From Arion vulgaris (Eukaryota; Mollusca; Gastropoda; Stylommatophora; Arionidae), in contig CM036765.1 in assembly GCA_020796225.1 (NCBI GenBank), positions 1,678,228 through 1,742,227 of the forward strand: 64,000 nt of DNA, written 5' to 3'. Under the pieces are notes generated by a model. The model was not told the DNA's origin and did not search any database. It saw only the letters and a list, made by a program, of their open reading frames with translations. Numbering within the stretch: the stretch's first letter is position 1; each line of letters starts with the position of its first letter. Shown piece after piece: positions 45,117 to 53,459 of this stretch. Position numbers and translations under genes: made by a program.

Positions 45117-46184
45117 TTGAAGTTCCTGTCCTACCATTTGAATTTTGCTACCCCTTTAGAAGAGAATTCAAACCCGAAAGTCCCCTTTAGAGAACTTAGT
45201 TATGACGATTTAAAAAGGTTCATGACTCTTTCCCACCAACCCTTTGAAAGAAAAGAGCCTTAAAGGCATGTTAGATTATTGATAACTTATGTTATTACTT
45301 AAAAATTACTTAATCCCTTGGGTCATGCCTTAGTTTTTTACCACATGGGCTTCATCGAGAAGGAACTTTCCATGCCTTTTTTTCCCTGTCCCTTTGGAAC
45401 AACCTTCAAAAACGCAGAGCCCTTTTGATCGTTTTAAGAGAAAAGCGCTGTCCCCAGTTCCTCTTCCCATTCATTTGCGCCTTTTCCATGTTCTGTCCCG
45501 AGGTTTTGCCTTCCTTTTTCTTTCCTTCTTTGGGGTGTTCCAATTTGAGGATTGTCTCTTGCCTTTTGGGGCATTTCTCTGTCGCATTTGGGAAAATTTA
45601 TGTTCCTGAGCCTTAAAAATTTTATCTTCTCTTTGAGAATTTATGTTATTGATCGCCTTTGATTCTGCTATCCCTTTGGAGATAGTTTTTGGTTTAGGAT
45701 TATTTTTATCTGGCCAAAAAAGATTCCCAAAAAATTCTGCATTGAAGAAAAAAAAGAAAAATGGTGGAAAACTTGGACAAACCTGCTAGTATTCTTCCTT
45801 TCGTCATCCTCCAACCAAAAATCCTGTCCGTGAGCAAAACCTTGGCAAAACAACTGCTTTTATAGAGGGTTTAAGCTTTTGTGTCCGTACCTCTTGTAGG
45901 ATTTCCATTCTTTCCACATTACTGGTTTCATTCTTTGGCAAGTAGCAGGTTTTTTTGGCCTTATCTTAAAACGTGCAGTCTATATCTTTCCCTTTGTTTT
46001 CCCACCATTAAGGTGCTTATAGAGTTAAGCTACCAAGATTTTGTTAAACTGCTAAACACTTTCCAAGTGTTTATTTTCTTAATTTTCATTACTGGCTTTG
46101 TTTCATTTCACTGTTTGTCATAATTTTTGTTTTTCCTGTGTTTGTTTTGAGGCCTACTGTCTTTGCCCTGCTGTGAAGTATTGT
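45117..46184. other. Low-quality region with remnants of the 33-bp repeat
   Basis: CTTTAGAAGAGAATTCA-like pieces persist at about 45158 and near 45640. Homopolymer runs of C, T and A are unusually frequent. Frames of 60-86 codons here show nothing recognisable. Confidence 0.4.
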
Positions 46185-46470
46185 ACTTTTCTCTTGTATA
46201 TGTTCATATTTGTGTGACACCAGGCTATATCATCTGCAAAGTCCAGATCCTCAAGCATATCGAAAGGGGTCCATCTTATTCCTCTTGGTGCTTGTTGTTA
46301 ATGGCATTTTTAGCACAGTCAATTGTAATACTAAACAAAAGAGAGGTAACTATATTATACCGAGAGTTAAACAACAGACACCCCATGCACATAGGAGAAT
46401 AAGACAAGATGTCACTGTTGTCTACTAAACCTTTGATCTCTAGGTTCAAGAATGCAGATTTCGGAACTGA
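46185..46470 (-). pseudogene. LINE reverse-transcriptase fragment around the FADD box
   Basis: On the minus strand LLFSITIDCAKNAINNKHQ is followed, in another frame, by LEDLDFADDIAW and a short trail. It corresponds to PLLFGVAID...LEDLDFADDIALL of the LINE at 6.35-6.48 kb. It overlaps in content with the 44.3-45.1 kb fragment (both include FADD), so the two are separate insertions. Confidence 0.65.
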
Positions 46471-46979
46471 AAATAATTTCACATTGTTCACGAGTTCTTT
46501 TTCTTCTGCCAACGCCCGCTGTTAATTCAGGCACAAGTGTTAACCTGGCATTGCGCTTCTGACTGAGTTTTTGTGAGTCTTCTTTCTTCTTAAAACTTGG
46601 GGCGAAACGCCCTTGCTGTTAAAGAAACAACACACTGAAGCAATTAAAAGAAAAAATAGAGAAATGCAAGATTGAAGGAGAGAAGAAACAACACACGTAG
46701 ATAGGGAAAAGCAAGATTAAAAAAGACAACAAAGTGCATAACAAATTTGTTAACGAATGCACTACCGGTGTCATGTCATATCTGAGATCTAACGTCAGCG
46801 GAAAACGAACAATATCAATGAAATAATAAGGATGAAAGGAAGTCAAATGTACGAAATAGGCAAAGATAGTTATCTAAAAACTTCACTGAGGATAACAAAT
46901 AATTGTTGTCATTTAATTGAATCTTTGTTGGGAAAAGTCCTAGGAGAATAATATCAATGATATGAATAATTCTAAACAA
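46471..46979. other. Unique AT-rich region
   Basis: No feature recognised. Confidence 0.35.
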
Positions 46980-47330
46980 GACATAACTTTGTAATGAAAA
47001 TTTGAATTCACATAACTTTATAATGGAACTTTTCTTGTTCACATAACTTTGTTCACATAACTTTGTTCACATAACTTTTGTTTTACATAACTTTGTATGA
47101 ACTTTGTTACATAACTTTGTATATGAAATTTGTTCTTTTACATAACTTTGTATGAAATTTGTTCACATAATTTCCTTTGTATGAAATTTGTTCACATAAC
47201 TTTTTTGTCCAAAAAAGAAACTTTATTCACATAACAAATTTGTTCACATAACTTTTGTTCACATAACTTTGTTTGAACTTTGTTCACATAACTTTGTAAT
47301 TTTTAACTTTTTCTTTTTACAAGTAAAACT
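46980..47330. repeat. Degenerate 14-30-bp repeat
   Basis: TTCACATAACTTTG units with TATGAA insertions of variable length, about 16 recognisable. Many homopolymer-type indels. Confidence 0.8.
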
Positions 47331-47419
47331 ATGTGCACATGACATAATATTACAGATATTGAAAAGTAATCTCAAGATGAAAGACTGATTTCATCGAATG
47401 GGGTAACTTTATATTTTTT

Positions 47420-47443
47420 GCTCTCTCTCTCTCTCTCTCTCCT
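47420..47443. repeat. CT dinucleotide run
   Basis: About 11 CT units. Confidence 0.9.
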
Positions 47444-47547
47444 CAGACGTGCACGTCGCTTGCTGAGAGTCTTGTACAACGTGTGAATTCCATAGCTAAA
47501 GCAACAATCTGAAGCCTCTCTGAAAAAAATGCACTCGTGAACCTAAC

Positions 47548-47666
47548 GGCGCAGTCCGGATTCGAACCCACGATCTTCAGAACTCAAGGAGAATTGCTTA
47601 ACCACTTTGCCACAGAGGAACCCCCGCCCTCAATCACTTTGCCACAGAGGAACCCCCACCCTCAAT
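47548..47666 (-). repeat. tRNA-derived SINE head with duplicated A-box segment
   Basis: On the minus strand CTCTGTGGCAAAGTGGTTAA is a good A box and TGGGTTCGAATCCGG a perfect B box, spaced as in a tRNA. The segment carrying the start of the A box (CCACAGAGGAACCCCC on the plus strand) is present twice in tandem, at about 47609 and 47642. The partial cloverleaf resembles a class with a long variable arm, but acceptor pairing is not convincing, so SINE or tRNA pseudogene rather than a functional gene. Confidence 0.65.
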
Positions 47667-47764
47667 CCGCCCAAAGGAATGAGGAAGATGTTGGTCACTT
47701 CAAAAAACTAGACATCAGCATATGTGATGAGGTAAAAGTTCATTAAAAACTAATGTCTTGGCAT

Positions 47765-47990
47765 ATGAGATGAGGTTTGAGTTTCAGTTTGGAATATCTT
47801 CATTGCACTCCGGACATGTCTATAGTGTTCCGATCTCCTTCACAATATCTCCAACAGCGTCCAGCAACTAACTGTACACTTTCAATGTTGAGTGATGAGC
47901 CTACTGACATACCTGTGGTGCTGTTCTTTTCAGGAGGCATTCACACGAAAACCTGTTCTACACATCTCTTCTTATCCTGACGCTGTGAGA
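47765..47990 (-). pseudogene. 3' end of RNase H-type LINE (copy 2)
   Basis: Minus-strand DNA parallels the end of the copy at 48.42-48.94 kb: PEKNSTT, then GGACATGTCCGGAGTGCAAT (47806-47825, given here as its minus-strand reading) and a similar tail. Frames are broken. Confidence 0.6.
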
Positions 47991-48149
47991 CAAAACAACT
48001 TTAGAGAAAAAAAGTAGAAGGTAGGGTTCGGCTTGGAGTTGGCTACCACATCCTAATGATAATTTTAGCTACAACTGCAACCAGTATAGAAGGAAAATAT
48101 TAACTGTTGATCATAGACTGAGAAAAATATAGGCTCCTCTTGAAACTGA

Positions 48150-48352
48150 GATTATCAATATACACAAGACATAGAAGGATCTGTAAGAGTTAGGTAAGAC
48201 TTAGATTATCGATATACACAAGACATGGAAGGATCTGTAAGAGTTATTTAAGACTTAGATTATCGATATACAGAAGACATGGAAGGATCTGTAAGAGTTA
48301 GGTAAGACTGAGATTATCGATATACACAAGACATGGAAGGATCTGTAAGAGA
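48150..48352. repeat. 54-bp minisatellite, 4 copies
   Basis: Unit ATTATCGATATACACAAGAC...ATGGAAGGATCTGTAAGAGTTAGGTAAGACTTAG, 54-55 bp. Confidence 0.92.
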
Positions 48353-48419
48353 TAAGTACAGACAAAAAGACATCGTATGAATAGGTTGAAGGCATATGTC
48401 TTAATTAACTGAGATTAAA

Positions 48420-48935
48420 ACGGACAAGAATGGGAGAGTCACAAAACTACAGTCATGCGTGCATTCTGAGTGATTTATTGAATGTAATCTGCAAGGTTCG
48501 GTGCGCAGGCAATGGACTGAATCACTACAAGCGTCAACAATTTGCAGAATTACACGTATCTTCGTTTCGGGGCACATGGGCGTCGTTGGAAATGAGAGAG
48601 CAAACAGGCTGGCTGAATATGACACCATATCGGGGAACCAGATAATAGATAGAGCCGACATTCAGAACACCCTCACAGAGTGTGGTCACCAAGAGGATAT
48701 TATTTTTAACCAATCCACGACAACTGCTAGATTGCAAGAGCTTTGATTGAAGAAGTGGCCAGAAAAGAAAAGCACAACAGAGATATGAGTAAGCTCATCA
48801 ATCAACATGGTACTGGTATTGTCAGTCTCTGGATGCTGTTGGAGATACCGCGAATGAGATGGGAGCATCTATGGACATGCCTGGAGTGAAGATCTTCCAC
48901 TCTGAAATGGAAACTGATATAAGGAAATCGGAAAA
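48420..48935 (+). pseudogene. RNase H-type LINE, C-terminal fragment (copy 3)
   Basis: Frame pieces ACILSDLLNVICK, then RRQWTESLQASTICRIT, RIFVSGHMGVVGNERANRLA and RADIQNTLTECGHQED show the C-terminal half of an RNase H domain (the HxGxxGNExAD motif with its catalytic Asp replaced by Asn in ERAN). It continues to KKWPEKKSTTE and a RMRWEHLWTC-like tail. Frameshifts at about 48500 and after 48745. Retrotransposon RNase H removes RNA from the RNA:DNA hybrid; the clade is probably I/R1/Jockey-like. Confidence 0.78.
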
Positions 48936-49000
48936 CAATAATACTCAAAATAATACAACACTCGTTGGGTTAGTAAGATAATCTAGTGCAAGAAGAGCTA

Positions 49001-49845
49001 ACAGTTGTTCAATTGTTGTAATGTCACGAAGTCACAACTGACAAACAGTTGTTCAATTGTTGTAATGACACGAAGTCACAACTTACAAACAGTTGTTTAA
49101 TTGGTGTAATGTCACGAAGTCACAACTGACAAACAGTTGTTCAATTGTTGTAATGTCACGAAGTCACAACTGACAAACAGTTGTTCAATTGTTGTAATGT
49201 CACGAAGTCACAACTGACAAACAGTTGTTCAATTGTTGTAATGTCACGAAGTCACAACTGACAAACAGTTGTTCAATTGTTGTAATGTCACGAAGTCACA
49301 ACTTACAAACAGTTGTTTAATTGGTGTAATGTCACGAAGTCACAACTGACAAACAGTTGTTCAATTGTTGTAATGTCACGAAGTCACAACTGACAAACAG
49401 TTGTTCAATTGTTGTAATGTCACGAAGTCACAACTGACAAACAGTTGTTCAATTGTTGTAATGTCACGAAGTCACAACTGACAAACAGTTGTTCAATTGT
49501 TGTAATGTCACGAAGTCACAACTGACAAACAGTTGTTCAATTGTTGTAATGTCACGAAGTCACAACTGACAAACAGTTGTTCAATTGTTGTAATGTCACG
49601 AAGTCACAACTGACAAACAGTTGTTCAATTGTTGTAATGTCACGAAGTCACAACTGACAAACAGTTGTTCAATTGTTGTAATGTCACGAAGTCACAACTG
49701 ACAAACAGTTGTTCAATTGTTGTAATGTCACGAAGTCACAACTGACAAACAGTTGTTCAATTGTTGTAATGTCACGAAGTCACAACTGACAAACAGTTGT
49801 TCAATTGTTGTAATGTCACGAAGTCACAACTGACAAACAGTTGTT
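49001..49845. repeat. 44-bp minisatellite, 19 copies
   Basis: Unit ACAGTTGTTCAATTGTTGTA...ATGTCACGAAGTCACAACTGACAA. Contains imperfect inverted repeats (CAGTTGT/ACAACTG and TTGTTCAATTGTTG) that allow a hairpin in each unit. Copies with TTTAATTGGTG occur twice, 264 bp (6 units) apart. Confidence 0.96.
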
Positions 49846-50090
49846 CTATAATGGCTTCATTCATTTCAATTGAAGAACAATAATTATTTCAATAACTCTT
49901 TCCACTGAAGGTGAATATTCTACATATACAGCAGCTGAAACTATTTGGAGATGGCACGTTTCATTTCACATCAAAATGAAAGAAACTATTTTAGAATAAA
50001 TTGCTGACGTGAAATATTAGGAGAAAGTGATTTATGTACTTTGTTGAGGAAATGTACAGATTATAGATCATGTCGGGAGATGATTTCATC
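49846..50090. other. Unique AT-rich spacer
   Basis: No feature recognised. Confidence 0.35.
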
Positions 50091-50099
50091 CGATTATTT

Positions 50100-50368
50100 G
50101 TAAGTGCTATGTAATGTGGGCATGTTTTAAGCAGAAATACAAAGAGTCTGCATGTCAGACTGAAACACCGACTCTAGAGCACCTCCTGTAGTCATGTCCA
50201 TCATACATACATCAGGGAAACCAAACCTGGTCTCATGAACGGAGCTTACAGAGATCTATTGGCAACTCTCCATGAATTCCAACTGACATGCAGCTGTATA
50301 GAGGTAACCCATCTCATGGTGTTTGGCAAGCATTCGAGACACAACGCAAAGAAGAAGAAGAATAGTTG
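50100..50368 (+). pseudogene. LINE C-terminus with zinc knuckle and GAA tail
   Basis: CQTETPTLEHLL and SCPSYIHQG form the CxxC...H...C knuckle that ends many LINE reverse transcriptases, then in another frame GAYRDLLATLHEFQLTC. A single stop sits in the knuckle. The DNA ends AACGCAAAGAAGAAGAAGAA, the same type of end as the SINE-like elements at 26.5, 37.3 and 61.8 kb. Confidence 0.6.
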
Positions 50369-50375
50369 TCAATGT

Positions 50376-50702
50376 CACCATTAGATAAACATCTGTCTCC
50401 ATAATGAAAGTTGTATCTAGGTCATATTAGATAAACATCTGTCTCCATAATGAAAGTTGTATCTAGGTCATATTAGATAAACATCTGTCTCCATAATGAA
50501 AGTTGTATCTAGGTCACATTAGATAAACATCTGTCTCCATAATGAAAGTTGTATCCAGGTCACATTAGATAAACATCTGTCTCCATAATGAAAGTTGTAT
50601 CTAGGTCACATTAGATAAACATCTGTCTCCATAATGAAAGTTGTATCTAGGTCACATTAGATAAACATCTGTCTCCATAATGAAAGTTGTATCCAGGTCA
50701 CA
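50376..50702. repeat. 46-bp minisatellite, 7 copies
   Basis: Unit TTAGATAAACATCTGTCTCC...ATAATGAAAGTTGTATCTAGGTCACA. Starts right after the GAA tail of the preceding LINE. Confidence 0.95.
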
Positions 50703-50847
50703 TGAATATGCTACTTAACTCCCTTATTCGTTTCATTATCCATGTTCTTAACAGACAACTGTATGATGTTCTTTGCACTCATCACCAACAGAAACTTAAC
50801 GTTCTTCAACCTGTGCCTTTTACCACTCCTTCCAAGTGTCCACTACG
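50703..50847 (+). pseudogene. Possible Penelope-like coding remnant
   Basis: A frame reads LIRFIIHVLNRQLYDVLC and THHQQKLNVLQ just upstream of a pseudo-LTR copy. This could be N-terminal PLE sequence, but the similarity is weak. Confidence 0.3.
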
Positions 50848-51190
50848 GTCTTCTCTTCCCATGCTTTGTACTCTATATGGGTATATGTTGCATGTATTCA
50901 AGTTATATATTTACTAGATTTTTCATTGTTTCTCTTCCGTTCTATTTCTAGCTTTTATGTGTGTTTTTGTGTTACATTTATTTCGTTATTCGTTTTTATT
51001 CCCAGATTTTCGTTTTTATTTCCAGATTTTCATTAGAAACGTTTGTTTTTGGTCGTCCATTTAAAAAAAAAATGTTGTCAGTCCTGTTGTTCGTTTGCTT
51101 GATAAAGGCCTTGTTGGTCGAAACGTTGCTGTATTTTGTCATTGTTTTTGTAATTTGTAAAACTACAGTACTTTGTGATTACGTGTTTTG
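50848..51190 (+). repeat. Penelope-like pseudo-LTR, copy 2
   Basis: Same sequence as 40325-40649, ending at ACGTGTTTTG, and directly abutting the coding fragment of the next copy. The hammerhead-like core is at 51098-51145. Confidence 0.82.
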
Positions 51191-51474
51191 CATTATCTGT
51201 AAGTGGTGTAACAAGGCTTATATCGGCGAGACAGGTAAGAGCTCAGTGAACGATTCGACCAACACTTGCGCGACATACGCCAATGCTCTGTGACCCTGTA
51301 GCCACCCATTTCAATGATACTGGCCATTTAGGAGCTCACGATGTCCAGGTCACAGCCATCCGATCGTGTTCCTCGGATGATCGCAGTCGATTTGCTCTGG
51401 AGAATCGGTTGATTTCTTTGTATGATACCTTGCGACCACGTGGGCTCAACGTATTACATTCCTATGCTTCTTAG
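51191..51474 (+). pseudogene. Penelope-like GIY-YIG endonuclease fragment
   Basis: IICKWCNKAYIGETGK, then after a frameshift CDPVATHFNDTGHLGAHD and ALENRLISLYDTLRPRG through to the stop at about 51474. DNA is close to 40050-40328. It is 5'-truncated at the GIY-YIG start, exactly where the upstream pseudo-LTR ends, as in the head-to-tail PLE arrangement. Confidence 0.85.
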
Positions 51475-51819
51475 TACTTTCTCTTCCCATGCTTTGTAAT
51501 CTATATGGGTATCTGTTGTATGTATTCAATTTATATATTTACTAGATTTTTCATTGTTTCTCTTCCGTTCTATTTCTAGTTTTTATGTGCGTTTTTTGTG
51601 CTACATTTATTTCGTTATTCGTTTTTATTCCCAGATGTTCGTTGTTATTTCCAGATTTTCATTAGAAACGTTTGTTTTTGGTCGTCCATTTGTTTTTTAA
51701 AATTTGTCACTCCTGTTGTTCGTTTGTTGATAAAGGCCTTGTTGGTCGAAACGTTGCTGTATTTTGTCATTGTTTTTGTAATTTGTAAAACTACAGTACT
51801 TTGTGATTACGTGTTTTGC
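51475..51819 (+). repeat. Penelope-like pseudo-LTR, copy 3
   Basis: Third copy of the 3' unit, ending GTGATTACGTGTTTTGC at 51819. The hammerhead-like core is at 51724-51770. Confidence 0.82.
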
Positions 51820-51860
51820 CAATCAAATAGTTTTACTGCAGTCTCATCTATTTTGTGAAT

Positions 51861-51917
51861 ATGATGGTATGATGGTATGATGGTATGATGGTATGATGGT
51901 ATGATGGTATGATGGTA
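51861..51917. repeat. 8-bp minisatellite, 7 copies
   Basis: ATGATGGT in perfect tandem. Confidence 0.92.
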
Positions 51918-51992
51918 CTATCAATCAAATCAATCAATATCTTAGTTTTGCCTTTTTTTGTCCCAACCTGTACTGTTATTCTTCTTCTTCTT

Positions 51993-52114
51993 TTGTCATC
52001 ACACTGTTACCGGACCCAGTGTCGAGGTTTTATGTATTTGTCTTGTGCTTCTCCTGTGACTTGTCATCACACTGTTACCGGGTCGCTAACCCAGTGTCGA
52101 GATTTTATGTATTT
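51993..52114. repeat. About 60-bp tandem duplication
   Basis: CATCACACTGTTACCGG and ACCCAGTGTCGAG...TTTTATGTATTTGTCTTGTG occur twice. Confidence 0.8.
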
Positions 52115-52415
52115 GTCTTGTGCTTCTCTGTGACTTGTCTTGCACTTCTCTGTGACTTGTGTTGTACATCTCTATGACTTGTCTTGTACTTCTCTGTGAC
52201 TTGTGTTGTACTTCTCTGTGACTTGTGTTGTACTTCTCTGTGACTTGTGTTGTACTTCTCTGTGACTTGTGTTGTACATCTCTGTGACTTGTGTTGTACA
52301 TCTCAGTGACTTGTCTTGTACTCTGTGACTTGTGTTGTACATCTCTGTGACTTGTCTTGTACTTCTCTGTGACTTGTCTTGTACTTCTCTGTGACTTGTC
52401 CTTCTCTGTGACTGT
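52115..52415. repeat. 22-bp minisatellite, about 14 copies
   Basis: Unit TTGTACTTCTCTGTGACTTG plus TG or TC. It grows out of the end of the preceding duplication, which contains CTTCTCTGTGACTTG. Confidence 0.94.
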
Positions 52416-52470
52416 GTGATGGTTTTCTTTGTTATTTTTTCTTTCTAGTTATTGATTACAGAAGGACGTT

Positions 52471-52583
52471 ATTATAGCCCTCCAGGCTGACCTATAACTG
52501 CTCAATTTATTATAGCCCTCCAGGCAGACCTATAGCTGCTTAGTTTATTATAACCTCCAGGCAGACCCATAGCTACTCAGTTT
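52471..52583. repeat. 37-bp repeat, 3 copies
   Basis: ATTATAGCCCTCCAGGCAGA with CCTATAGCTGCTCAGTTT. Confidence 0.85.
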
Positions 52584-53070
52584 ACCCCAGGAAATGTCAG
52601 AGTGTACATGCTTATTGCTGTTGTGGTCGTCAGTTGGCCCACAACTTATTCTGCTCAAACAGTTGAACTCATAAAACTGGTGCTACCAAATACATAAACT
52701 ACCAAGTGCAGTAGTCTGCGCCCACGTGTTTGTCACCTTTGACTATGCATCACATACTACGCTTTTATTTGTTTTGTTGTGAAATAAATTTGCATGCAAC
52801 ACAGGTAGAGTGAGAAAAAAAAACTAACACAATTAATTCAAACACAGCCTTTTTTATTTATTTCTAATCAATACGTAGTCAATACGTTAAATTGTGCAAA
52901 ACGGAAGACGTCCCACGAGGACTCAGTGATTACATGTTGGAGAACGTCACTGAATTTGATGTTGAATTCGGTTGTGTTTTAGTGGCATTGTTTGTATTGA
53001 GTGATTAAATGTTAGGGTCATCATTATTTTACATTGAGAAGTAACCATGTGTGCCCCAATCCCTTTCTTA
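52584..53070. other. Unique region
   Basis: About 490 bp, AT-rich. No gene, RNA or TE recognised. Confidence 0.35.
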
Positions 53071-53075
53071 TACGT

Positions 53076-53370
53076 GAAGATATTTGTTACTACACAGTAT
53101 TGTCAAATCTCTGATGTACTTTTGAAGATATTTGTTACTATACAGTATTGTCAAATCTCTGATGTACTTTTGAAGATATTTGTTACTATACAGTATTGTC
53201 AAATCTCTGATGTACTTTTGAAGATATTTGTTACTATACAGTATTGTCAAATCTCTGATGTACTTTTGAAGATATTTGTTACTACACAGTATTGTCAAAT
53301 CTCTGATGTACTTTTGAAGATATTTGTTACTATACAGTATTGTCAAATCTCTGATGTACTTTTGAAGATG
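53076..53370. repeat. 48-bp minisatellite, 6 copies
   Basis: Unit GAAGATATTTGTTACTATAC...AGTATTGTCAAATCTCTGATGTACTTTT. Copies differ at TACTATAC/TACTACAC. Confidence 0.95.
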
Positions 53371-53459
53371 GTCAACACTTATATCAAGTATTTATTGTTA
53401 AATTTTGTTTTAACGTTTTTTTTCCCGACTAGAGGTTATCTATTATCAAGTCTTAAGCG

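Noticed and set aside
45394..46123. Several frames of 60-80 codons in 45.4-46.1 kb
   Set aside because: Phe-rich, overlapping, in a region of apparent poor base quality, with no motif.
47548..47632. Functional tRNA gene on the minus strand
   Set aside because: A and B boxes are good, but I cannot pair a convincing acceptor stem, and the A-box side is tandemly duplicated; a SINE head or pseudogene is more likely.
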